Source: Dyella sedimenti
GTDB taxonomy: Bacteria; Pseudomonadota; Gammaproteobacteria; Xanthomonadales; Rhodanobacteraceae
DNA length: 64,000 nucleotides
NCBI RefSeq assembly: GCF_022760995.1
Contig: NZ_JAKWJO010000006.1
Coordinates: forward strand, 246,040 to 310,039
Direction of reading: 5' to 3'
Made by a program: the position numbers and the translations under genes. Positions within the stretch are counted from its first letter, which is position 1, and each line of letters starts with the position of its first letter. Shown here piece by piece: positions 57,828 through 64,000 of this stretch. The notes under the pieces are model-generated. The model searched no databases. It worked only from the letters and a program-made list of their open reading frames with translations, and had not been told where the DNA came from.

Positions 57828-57879
57828 TTTTTGAGGCGGTCGCGGGTTAGCTTGGCGCGACGGACGTGGTAACCGGGGG

Positions 57880-57897
57880 ATAGCCACACGTGGCTAT
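57880..57897. promoter_or_regulatory. Dyad in the leader of the sigma-54 activator gene
   Basis: ATAGCCAC-AC-GTGGCTAT is a perfect 8+8 inverted repeat 48 bases before the start codon. It might be an operator for autoregulation or an RNA hairpin. No known family matches. The rest of the gap 57666-57945 has no supported gene. Confidence 0.5.
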
Positions 57898-57945
57898 GCC
57901 CGGCCGAAACCTTGTGACCCTGGACCAGGGGAAAGGGGAGGGACC

Positions 57946-59286
57946 ATGGCTGTGTTAAGGGAAGAAGCCAGGCGCTGCGTCGTCTGGTTCGGGCAGCCTG
58001 CCAGCGAGGAGCGGACCGGCCTGGCCGAGGCGGGATGGATCGTCCGCGTAGCCGATGCCGGTCCCCAGGGCGGGATCGGCATGCGCAACAACGACACGGT
58101 GGTGGCGCTGGCGGACCTGCGGCATGGCGATCCGGCATCCACCCGGGCCATGGCGCAACTCATGGCCGATCACCCCTGGTTGCCATGGGTCGCCTTGATT
58201 CCCCCGGACGTGCCCGTCCACGAACCCCTGGTCGATCGCATCCTCGAGGCCAGCATCGAGTATTTCGCCACGCCGGTGGACGTGGACCGCCTGGTCGAGG
58301 CGCTGGGGCGCGTTGGTGGCGACCAGCCGCTCGTGCCCGAGCCGGGGGACATCGGCATCACCGGCCGCAGCGCGGCCATCGGCGCGGTGGTGGCCAGCAT
58401 CCGCAAGTACGCCCCGGTGGAGCTGCCGGTGCTGATTACCGGCGAGACCGGCACCGGCAAGGAAGTGGCGGCGCGTGCGCTGCATGGCCTGTCCGCCCGC
58501 GCCGACCGTCCGTTCGCGGCGATCAACTGCGGCGCCCTGCCGCCCAACCTGGTGCAGTCGGAACTGTTCGGCCACGAACGCGGCGCCTTCACCGGCGCCA
58601 ATGCGCGGCGCATCGGCCATTTCGAGGCCGCCGCCGGCGGCACCGTGTTCCTGGACGAGGTGGGCGACCTGCCGCCGGATGCGCAGACCAGCCTGCTGCG
58701 CTTCTTGCAGGAGGGCACGCTCGAGCGCGTGGGCAGCAGCCAGTTGATCAAGCTGGACGTGCGCGTGCTGGCCGCCACCCATGTGGACCTGGAAAAAGCG
58801 GTCGAGCAGGGTCGTTTCCGCGAGGACCTGTACTACCGCCTCAACGTGCTGCGCCTGCGCATGCCGCCGCTGCGCGAGCGCGAGGACGACGTGGTGCTGC
58901 TGGCGCAGAAGTTCCTCGACACCTTCCGCGAACAGCATCCCAGCCGGGCGCGCGCCTTCAGCGCCGGCGCGCGGCGGGCCATGCTCGACTTCCACTGGCC
59001 GGGCAACGTGCGCGAGCTGCTCAATCGCGTGCAGCGCGCGGCGGTGGTGGCCGAGGACGCGCTCATCGGCGTCAACGACCTCGACCTTGCCGACGTCCTC
59101 ACCAAGCAGGCGGCACGTTCCAGCCTGGGCAGCACCCGCGTGGCGGCCGAGCGCGACGCGGTGATCGCCTGCCTGCGCGAAAGCCGCTTCAACGTGAGCG
59201 AATGCGCGCGGCGGCTCAAGGTATCGCGCGTGACCATCTACCGGCTGTGCAAGAAGCACCAACTCGCGCTCGACGAACTTCGCTGA
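57946..59286 (+). CDS. Sigma-54-dependent activator with atypical receiver domain
   Basis: A 446-residue bacterial enhancer-binding protein. Residues 1-125 look like a degenerate receiver: no clear phosphorylation-site pattern is seen. The AAA+ domain has Walker A ITGETGTGKEVAARALHG, GAFTGA for sigma-54 contact, Walker B VFLDEVGDLPPDAQ and DLYYRLNVLRLRMPPLRERE. The C-terminus is a Fis-type HTH (ECARRLKVSRVTIYRLC). Resembling VpsR/FleQ-class regulators, it may answer a ligand such as cyclic di-GMP rather than a kinase. A CRP/Clp site lies upstream. Confidence 0.93.
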   Translation: MAVLREEARRCVVWFGQPASEERTGLAEAGWIVRVADAGPQGGIGMRNNDTVVALADLRHGDPASTRAMAQLMADHPWLPWVALIPPDVPVHEPLVDRILEASIEYFATPVDVDRLVEALGRVGGDQPLVPEPGDIGITGRSAAIGAVVASIRKYAPVELPVLITGETGTGKEVAARALHGLSARADRPFAAINCGALPPNLVQSELFGHERGAFTGANARRIGHFEAAAGGTVFLDEVGDLPPDAQTSLLRFLQEGTLERVGSSQLIKLDVRVLAATHVDLEKAVEQGRFREDLYYRLNVLRLRMPPLREREDDVVLLAQKFLDTFREQHPSRARAFSAGARRAMLDFHWPGNVRELLNRVQRAAVVAEDALIGVNDLDLADVLTKQAARSSLGSTRVAAERDAVIACLRESRFNVSECARRLKVSRVTIYRLCKKHQLALDELR

Positions 59287-59371
59287 GCCTTGCCGGCATG
59301 GGCGGCGGCGCAGATGGTGGCTGGCCTTGCGCTGGCCCGCCCGGCCGCAACGCGCGCCCAGGCCGCCATCA

Positions 59372-59414
59372 AGAGGAAGGCCCCCGGCCCGCAGGGGTCG
59401 GGCCGGGGGCTTCC
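59372..59414. other. Strong GC-rich hairpin after the sigma-54 activator gene
   Basis: A stem of about 15 bp (GGAAGGCCCCCGGCCC with GGGCCGGGGGCTTCC) around a 9-base loop, about 85 bases after the stop. It probably ends transcription on either strand; there is only a short T-rich stretch on the minus strand side. It sits in the 603-base gap 59287-59889, in which no gene was supported. Confidence 0.6.
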
Positions 59415-59889
59415 ATTGGTGCCCCGGCCACAGGGGTTGCCGGGTTACCGCCCTCGTCGCCGCCTTGCGGCGGCATCCGGTGTCGCCGGCGTAGCGCCGG
59501 CCATGACTTCGCATGAAGGAACCGGCGCTTCCGTCGCCTGCCCGCACATGATCGGTCGAGCAAGCCCCATGCCAAAGCCTGCGAATGGCGCCATGACGCG
59601 GTTCGTGGCACATCGCGGAAAATCGGGCATGGGCCACGGCGTGTTGAACGCGTTACACGTCACTGCCCGGCAGGCCGCCGCGAACCCGTCCAGGCCGTGT
59701 CGCCATGCGGTTTCGGGGCAGCTGTAACGCAAGGGACACAACGCATGGGCCAGGTTGACACCCCACCGTCGTGCAAAGCGCTGCCACAGGGCTTACGATG
59801 CGAACGGCACGGCCACCAGGCCGCGCATCCCCACCCCTGCCCTTCCCCCTTTGTTGGCCGCCCGGTCCGGGCGACGCCAGGAGTACGAC

Positions 59890-61125
59890 ATGCACGCGCA
59901 AGACCCCGCCGCCCAGTCCCTGATCGATCTCGGCAAGCGCTACTGGCTGCCGGTGTATCGACCGCGCGACGTGGTGCTGGACCGAGGCCTGGGCGCGCGC
60001 GTGTGGGACACCCAGGGACGCGACTACGTGGATTTCGGCGCCGGCATCGCGGTGAACGCGCTGGGCCACCAGGACCCCGACCTGCTGGCGGCGCTGACCA
60101 CCCAGGCGCACAAGCTGTGGCACACCAGCAACGTGTTCTACAGCGAGCCGCCGCTGCGGCTGGCCGAGGAACTGGTCGCCGCCTCCGGCTTCGCCGAGCG
60201 CGTATTCCTGTGCAATTCCGGCACCGAGGCCAACGAGGCCGCCATCAAGCTGGTGCGCAAGTGGGCGGCCTCGCGGGGGCGCGACGCGGCCAAGCGCGTC
60301 ATCGTCACCTTCCGTGGCTCCTTCCACGGCCGCACGCTGGCCGCCGTGACCGCCACCGCGCAACCCAAGTACCAGGAGGGTTACGAACCGCTGCCCGGCG
60401 GCTTCCGCTACCTGGACTTCAACGACGTGCCCGCGCTGGAAGCGGCCTTCGTCCATGGCGACGTCGCCGCCGTGCTGGTCGAGCCGGTGCAGGGCGAGGG
60501 CGGCGTGTTGCCGGCGGCGCCGGGCTTCCTCCGGCGCGTGCGCGAGCTGTGCGACCGGCACGATGCCCTGCTGGTGCTGGACGAGATCCAGTGCGGCATG
60601 GGCCGCACCGGCACCCTGTTCGCCTACGTGCAGGACGAGATCACCCCGGACATCGTGACCCTGGCCAAGGCCCTGGGCTGCGGCTTCCCGATCGGCGCCA
60701 TGCTGGCCGGCCCCAAGGTGGCCGAGACCATGCAGTTCGGCGCGCATGGCACCACCTTCGGCGGCAATCCGCTGGCGGCCGCGGTGGCGCGAGTGGCGCT
60801 GCGCAAGCTGTCCTCGCCCGAGCTGCTGGCCAACGTGTACCGTCAGGCGCAGGCGCTGCGCGAAGGCCTGGCGCGCATCAACGGCGCGCTCGACCTGTTC
60901 GAGGACGTGCGCGGCCGCGGCCTGATGCTGGGCGCCGTGCTGAAGGAAGCGCACAAGGGCAAGGCGGGCTCGGTCCTGGACTTCGCGGCCCTGCACGGGC
61001 TGCTGGTCTTGCAGGCCGGCCCGGACGTGCTGCGCTTCGTGCCGGCGCTGAATATCACCGACGAGGACCTGGCCGAGGGCCTGCAACGCCTGGAAACCGC
61101 CCTGCGCGCCTACCTCGCCGCCTGA
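59890..61125 (+). CDS. argD: Acetylornithine aminotransferase family protein
   Basis: A class III PLP aminotransferase of 411 residues. It interconverts N-acetylornithine and its semialdehyde in arginine synthesis; relatives act on succinylornithine or N-succinyl-DAP. It shows the N-terminal YWLPVYRPRDVVLDRGLG, CNSGTEANEAAIKLVRKW, TFRGSFHGRTLAAVTAT, LDEIQCGMGRTG and the PLP Lys in LAKALGCGFPIGAML. AGGAG precedes the ATG. A convergent REP unit and hemL follow. Chemical role in arginine synthesis versus catabolism is not decided here. Confidence 0.93.
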   Translation: MHAQDPAAQSLIDLGKRYWLPVYRPRDVVLDRGLGARVWDTQGRDYVDFGAGIAVNALGHQDPDLLAALTTQAHKLWHTSNVFYSEPPLRLAEELVAASGFAERVFLCNSGTEANEAAIKLVRKWAASRGRDAAKRVIVTFRGSFHGRTLAAVTATAQPKYQEGYEPLPGGFRYLDFNDVPALEAAFVHGDVAAVLVEPVQGEGGVLPAAPGFLRRVRELCDRHDALLVLDEIQCGMGRTGTLFAYVQDEITPDIVTLAKALGCGFPIGAMLAGPKVAETMQFGAHGTTFGGNPLAAAVARVALRKLSSPELLANVYRQAQALREGLARINGALDLFEDVRGRGLMLGAVLKEAHKGKAGSVLDFAALHGLLVLQAGPDVLRFVPALNITDEDLAEGLQRLETALRAYLAA

Positions 61126-61140
61126 TCCGCCCCTCGCTGT

Positions 61141-61164
61141 TGTAGGAGCGCACCTGTGCGCGAC
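61141..61164 (+). repeat. Single REP unit, one base shorter
   Basis: TGTAGGAGCGCACC with the internal loop one base shorter than other copies, unpaired, in the convergent gap between argD and hemL. Confidence 0.78.
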
Positions 61165-61205
61165 CGCCATGCGCCGACCTACGCCAAGCGCATGGCAACC
61201 CACGG

Positions 61206-61235
61206 AAAACCGGATGGCGCACCCCGCGCCATCCG
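61206..61235 (-). terminator. hemL terminator
   Basis: CGGATGGCGC pairs with GCGCCATCCG around five bases, just 8 bases beyond the hemL stop. On the minus strand it is followed by GTTTTCC: likely rho-independent terminator. Confidence 0.75.
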
Positions 61236-61242
61236 CATTGGT

Positions 61243-62529
61243 TCATCCCGCTCGCGCCGCCCGCATCGCGCCGCGCGCCGCCTCCAGCGTATCGGCGATG
61301 TCCCGCTCGCCATGTGCGCTGGAGACGAAGCCGGCCTCGAACGCCGATGGTGCGAGGTAAACGCCACGTTCCAGCATGCCGTGGAAGAAGCGGTTGAACA
61401 TGGCCGTGTCCGCCGCGGTGGCCTGCGCGTAGCTCTCCACCTTCCCGCTGGTGAAGAACAGGCCGAACATGCCGCCGATACGGTTGCTGCTGAATGGCAC
61501 GCCCTCGCCATCGGCCACGGCCTGCAGGCCGTCGGTCAGCAGGCGCGTGCGCGCGGCCAGGTGCTCGTAGAAGCCCGGCGCCTGGACCAGCTCCAGCATC
61601 GCCAGGCCGGCCGCCATGGCCACCGGATTGCCCGACAGCGTGCCCGCCTGGTAGATCGGGCCGGCCGGGGCGATCTGCTGCATCAGGTCGCGCCGGCCGC
61701 CATAGGCGCCCACCGGCATGCCGCCGCCGATGATCTTGCCGAAGGTGGTGAGGTCCGGCGTCACGCCGTAATGGGCCTGCGCGCCGCCCAGGGCGACCCG
61801 GAAGCCGGTCATCACCTCGTCGAAGATCAGCAGCGTGCCATGCCGGGTGCACAGCTCGCGCAGGCCCTGCAGGTAGCCCTCCTTCGGCAGGATGCAATTC
61901 ATGTTGCCGGCCACCGGCTCGATGATCAGCCCGGCGATGTCGTGGCCATGCTCGTCGAACAGCCGCGCCGCCGCCTCCAGGTCGTTATAGGGCAGGGTCA
62001 GCGTGAGGTCGGCGTTGGCCTTGGGCACGCCCGGCGAGGTCGGCACGCCGAAGGTGAGCGCGCCCGAGCCGGCCTTCACCAGGAAGCTGTCGCCATGCCC
62101 GTGATAGCAGCCTTCGAACTTCACGATCAGGCTGCGCTGGGTGGCGCCGCGCGCCAGGCGAATCGCCGACATGGTCGCCTCGGTGCCCGAGTTGACCATG
62201 CGCACCATGTCGATCGAAGGGATCAGCCGCACGATGGTCTCGGCCATGATTACCTCGGCCGGGCAGGGCGTGCCATAGGACAGGCCGTCCTTCACCGCGC
62301 GCTCCACCGCCTCGCGTACGTGCGGGTGGTTGTGGCCCACGATCATCGGGCCCCAGGAGCCGACGTAGTCGATATAGCGCCTGCCTTCCACATCCCACAG
62401 GTAGGCGCCATCGGCGCGCGCGGTAAAGAACGGCTCGCCGCCCACCGACTTGAAGGCGCGCACCGGCGAATTGACGCCGCCGGGCATCAGTTGCTGGGCG
62501 CGTTGGAACAGTTCGTGGTTGGTGGTCAT
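61243..62529 (-). CDS. hemL: Glutamate-1-semialdehyde 2,1-aminomutase
   Basis: Makes 5-aminolevulinate, the first tetrapyrrole precursor of the C5 pathway. It has 428 residues, the normal length. It shows [74 protein letters not shown] and the PLP Lys in [18 protein letters not shown]. It lies 10 bases after thiE on the same strand, the thiE-hemL linkage known in many gammaproteobacteria. Confidence 0.99.
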   Translation of the reverse strand: MTTNHELFQRAQQLMPGGVNSPVRAFKSVGGEPFFTARADGAYLWDVEGRRYIDYVGSWGPMIVGHNHPHVREAVERAVKDGLSYGTPCPAEVIMAETIVRLIPSIDMVRMVNSGTEATMSAIRLARGATQRSLIVKFEGCYHGHGDSFLVKAGSGALTFGVPTSPGVPKANADLTLTLPYNDLEAAARLFDEHGHDIAGLIIEPVAGNMNCILPKEGYLQGLRELCTRHGTLLIFDEVMTGFRVALGGAQAHYGVTPDLTTFGKIIGGGMPVGAYGGRRDLMQQIAPAGPIYQAGTLSGNPVAMAAGLAMLELVQAPGFYEHLAARTRLLTDGLQAVADGEGVPFSSNRIGGMFGLFFTSGKVESYAQATAADTAMFNRFFHGMLERGVYLAPSAFEAGFVSSAHGERDIADTLEAARGAMRAARAG

Positions 62530-62539
62530 CCTGGGCGTC

Positions 62540-63163
62540 TCAATGCGTGGTGAAAAGTTGGGCGAAACGCGCGGCGGCGCCGCGCACGTCCGGGTCGCCG
62601 AACACGGCCGAGATCACGGCCAGGTAATCCGCGCCGGCATCGATCAAGGGTTGCCCATTGTCCGGCGTGATACCGCCTATCGCCACTCGCGGCACGCCGA
62701 GCGTGGCGCTCTGCCGCAGTAGTTCGAAGGGGGCGCGGCGCGCATGGGGCTTGGTCGGCGAAGGAAAGAAGGTGCCGAACGCCACGTAGTCCACATCCAT
62801 GGCGGCGAACCGGCGCGCGCGTTCCAGCGAGTCGTAGCAGGACACGCCGAGGATGGCGTCGGTACCCAGCGCCTCGCGGGCCGCCGCCACGTCACCATCG
62901 TCCTCGCCCAGGTGCACGCCGGCGGCGTTCGTGGCGATGGCCAGTTGCACATCGTCGTTCACGATCATGGGAATGCCGCGCGCGGCGCACAGCGCGCGGA
63001 TCGCGCGCGCCTCGGCCAGGCGGCGGTCATGGTCCGCGGTCTTGTCGCGGTACTGCAGCAACCGGGCGCCGCCGGCCAGGGCCTGTGCCACCGCCTCCAG
63101 CAGGTTCGGGCGGGGGCCGTCGGTAATCACATAGAGGCCGCGGCCTTGGAGTCTTGAGGGCAT
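62540..63163 (-). CDS. thiE: Thiamin-phosphate synthase
   Basis: Joins the thiazole and pyrimidine halves of thiamin. It has 207 residues with a TIM-barrel fold. It shows [64 protein letters not shown] and [19 protein letters not shown]. The start is MPSRLQG, with only weak GGA upstream. No TPP riboswitch precedes it, unlike thiC. Confidence 0.97.
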   Translation of the reverse strand: MPSRLQGRGLYVITDGPRPNLLEAVAQALAGGARLLQYRDKTADHDRRLAEARAIRALCAARGIPMIVNDDVQLAIATNAAGVHLGEDDGDVAAAREALGTDAILGVSCYDSLERARRFAAMDVDYVAFGTFFPSPTKPHARRAPFELLRQSATLGVPRVAIGGITPDNGQPLIDAGADYLAVISAVFGDPDVRGAAARFAQLFTTH

Positions 63164-63258
63164 CGATGTCGTCCGGAAAACGGGCGCCGTACGCTTTCGC
63201 ATCGGCAGGGGAGTTGCGAGAATGCCCTACTTATTCTCCATATCAAGTCGTCCAGCCC

Positions 63259-63450
63259 ATGAATCAAAGCCCCCAAGCCACCCTGCGCAAATGGATGTGC
63301 GTCGTCTGCGGCTTCATCTACGACGAGGCGCTGGGCCTGCCCGAGGAAGGCATCGAACCCGGCACGCGCTGGGCCGACGTGCCCGATACCTGGACCTGCC
63401 CGGACTGCGGCGCGACCAAGGACGATTTCGAGATGATCGAAATCGACTGA
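63259..63450 (+). CDS. Rubredoxin
   Basis: A 63-residue electron carrier with one iron held by four Cys: [13 protein letters not shown] and [14 protein letters not shown]. It also has the usual [14 protein letters not shown]. The start is MNQSPQAT. It is divergent from thiE. Rubredoxin may serve an alkane hydroxylase or oxidative-stress reductase, but no partner gene is present. Confidence 0.98.
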   Translation: MNQSPQATLRKWMCVVCGFIYDEALGLPEEGIEPGTRWADVPDTWTCPDCGATKDDFEMIEID

Positions 63451-63467
63451 TTCGCTCCGCGCCGCCC

Positions 63468-63510
63468 GCAAACGGCCCGATTCCGTCATCGTACGGACCG
63501 GGCCGTTTGC
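63468..63510 (+). terminator. Terminator after the rubredoxin gene
   Basis: GCAAACGGCCCG pairs with CGGGCCGTTTGC, with an inner stem TCCGT/ACGGA, followed by TT. It probably ends the rubredoxin transcript. Confidence 0.75.
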
Positions 63511-63566
63511 TTAAGTGGCTCCTGCGCGCCAGCCGCACCGACGCGCCACCCAGCAGGAGCAGCACC

Positions 63567-63761
63567 ATGCAGCAATTCATTCCGTTCGAAGACGACTGGG
63601 ACGCCCTGGAAAACCTTTGTCCCGAATCGCTCGTTCCCTATCACGTCGGCATCCCGTGCCGGCATGACCTGGCGGAAGAGACGGGTTCCTCCAGCGCCAA
63701 CTCGCATGCGATCGTCATCCCCGTTCGCCCGGCGCCCCTGGTCGGCGACTCCAGCACGTAG
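63567..63761 (+). CDS. Small protein of unknown function
   Basis: A 64-residue acidic product starting MQQFIPFEDDWDALENL, with PESLVPYHVGIPCRHDLAEE and a serine/valine-rich tail. AGGAG precedes the ATG, supporting translation. No family was recognised. It lies between the rubredoxin terminator and the strong promoter at the window's end. It is a likely real small gene of Xanthomonadales type, but I cannot verify conservation. Confidence 0.6.
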   Translation: MQQFIPFEDDWDALENLCPESLVPYHVGIPCRHDLAEETGSSSANSHAIVIPVRPAPLVGDSST

Positions 63762-63943
63762 CGTACCGGCAGGTTGCAGGACGGGCAGGGACCGGCCTCC
63801 TGTCATTGCAGTGAAAAAATTATGTTTCTCCCCCTTCCCAGAGTCGGAGGGGCACGCTATGATTTCCCTCCTCCCCGGACGAGACGCTCTTCCTCGCGGG
63901 GTTCCACTGAAAACCCGGTCGCAAAGATTCATCGCGAAAGGTG

Positions 63944-63971
63944 TTGACGGCCTGGAAAGATGATGTAAGAT
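63944..63971 (+). promoter_or_regulatory. Strong sigma-70 promoter at the window end
   Basis: TTGACG (63944-63949) and TAAGAT (63966-63971) are 16 bases apart and lead out of the window. The near-consensus -35 and the CGGCTCACTCGG stretch downstream resemble rRNA-operon promoters of this group. The gene itself is not visible. No gene is supported in 63762-63943. Confidence 0.6.
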
Positions 63972-64000
63972 GAGCGGCTCACTCGGGACGAAATGTTCCG

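Noticed and set aside
57659..57850. 63-codon frame upstream of the sigma-54 activator gene
   Set aside because: It runs across the CRP/Clp site and promoter region, lacks a ribosome-binding site and has no protein-like pattern.
59369..59611. 80-codon minus-strand frame within the 603-base gap
   Set aside because: Its 3-prime part is the large GC hairpin itself and the composition is Arg/Pro/Gly-rich; a structured RNA is the better explanation.
63664..63963. 99-codon plus-strand frame at the right edge
   Set aside because: It overlaps the better-supported 64-residue gene and runs through the end promoter; no ribosome-binding site.

Overview
The window looks like about 64 kb of chromosome from a GC-rich gammaproteobacterium of the Xanthomonadales (Lysobacterales), most likely the Rhodanobacteraceae side (Dyella/Rhodanobacter/Frateuria-like). 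This is inferred from the fis-purH and aroQ-accB-accC-prmA gene order, the short adenylate kinase, a PPi-dependent phosphofructokinase beside a proton pyrophosphatase, and short REP repeats between genes. No phage, plasmid, transposase, CRISPR array, tRNA or rRNA gene was seen. Most genes are housekeeping; the accessory interest lies in the iron/TonB cluster (16.7-24.3 kb) and the lipopolysaccharide-core cluster (32.4-39 kb).

Layout. 1-2.2 kb: the start of a glutathione S-transferase gene, then a LysR regulator divergent from a bile-acid-symporter-like transporter. 2.2-9.2 kb, all minus strand, transcribed right to left: aroQ, accB, accC, a small unknown gene, prmA, a zinc-ribbon membrane protein, fis, purH. 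9.4-14.4 kb, minus: dsbD with a translationally coupled TlpA-like thioredoxin, an EamA transporter, and a FucA-like aldolase overlapping cutA. 14.5-16.7 kb: groES-groEL behind a CIRCE operator. 16.8-24.3 kb: a Fur-box TonB receptor, then an overlapping set of VirK-like (DUF535) gene, FecI-type sigma factor, FecR-type anti-sigma factor and a signalling TonB receptor. 24.3-32.4 kb: an LtaS-like phosphotransferase, glnE, an ELM1-like protein, a nitroreductase, YceI and a small zinc-finger protein.

32.4-39 kb: LPS-core genes: a GT4 glycosyltransferase, an O-antigen ligase, a GT2 glycosyltransferase, then on the minus strand lpxL with a second VirK-like gene, and waaA. 39-41.7 kb: pcm-tolC, a small unknown gene and a divergent TetR regulator. 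42.4-44.5 kb: a TPP riboswitch and thiC. 44.7-53.3 kb: a ferritin-like protein, a small membrane protein, ppa, a 2OG-Fe(II) oxygenase, a prolyl oligopeptidase, and a VOC-pfp-hppA group. 53.5-57.7 kb: adk, mpl, a LON-domain protein, an SDR and a glyoxalase. 57.8-59.3 kb: a sigma-54 activator behind a near-ideal CRP/Clp site. 59.9-63.8 kb: argD, hemL, thiE, rubredoxin and a small conserved-looking protein. The window ends on a strong promoter whose downstream gene is cut off.

Three themes tie the genes together. Envelope building and surveillance: lpxL, waaA, waaL, glycosyltransferases, the LtaS-like enzyme, tolC and two VirK-like proteins. Iron uptake with surface signalling: two TonB receptors and FecI/FecR. 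Pyrophosphate-based energy economy: pfp, hppA and ppa lie within 7 kb. The best candidate for something undescribed is the VirK-like gene that overlaps the FecI-type sigma gene by the four bases GTGA. A second VirK-like gene sits directly downstream of lpxL, which recalls the virK-msbB2 pair on the Shigella virulence plasmid.
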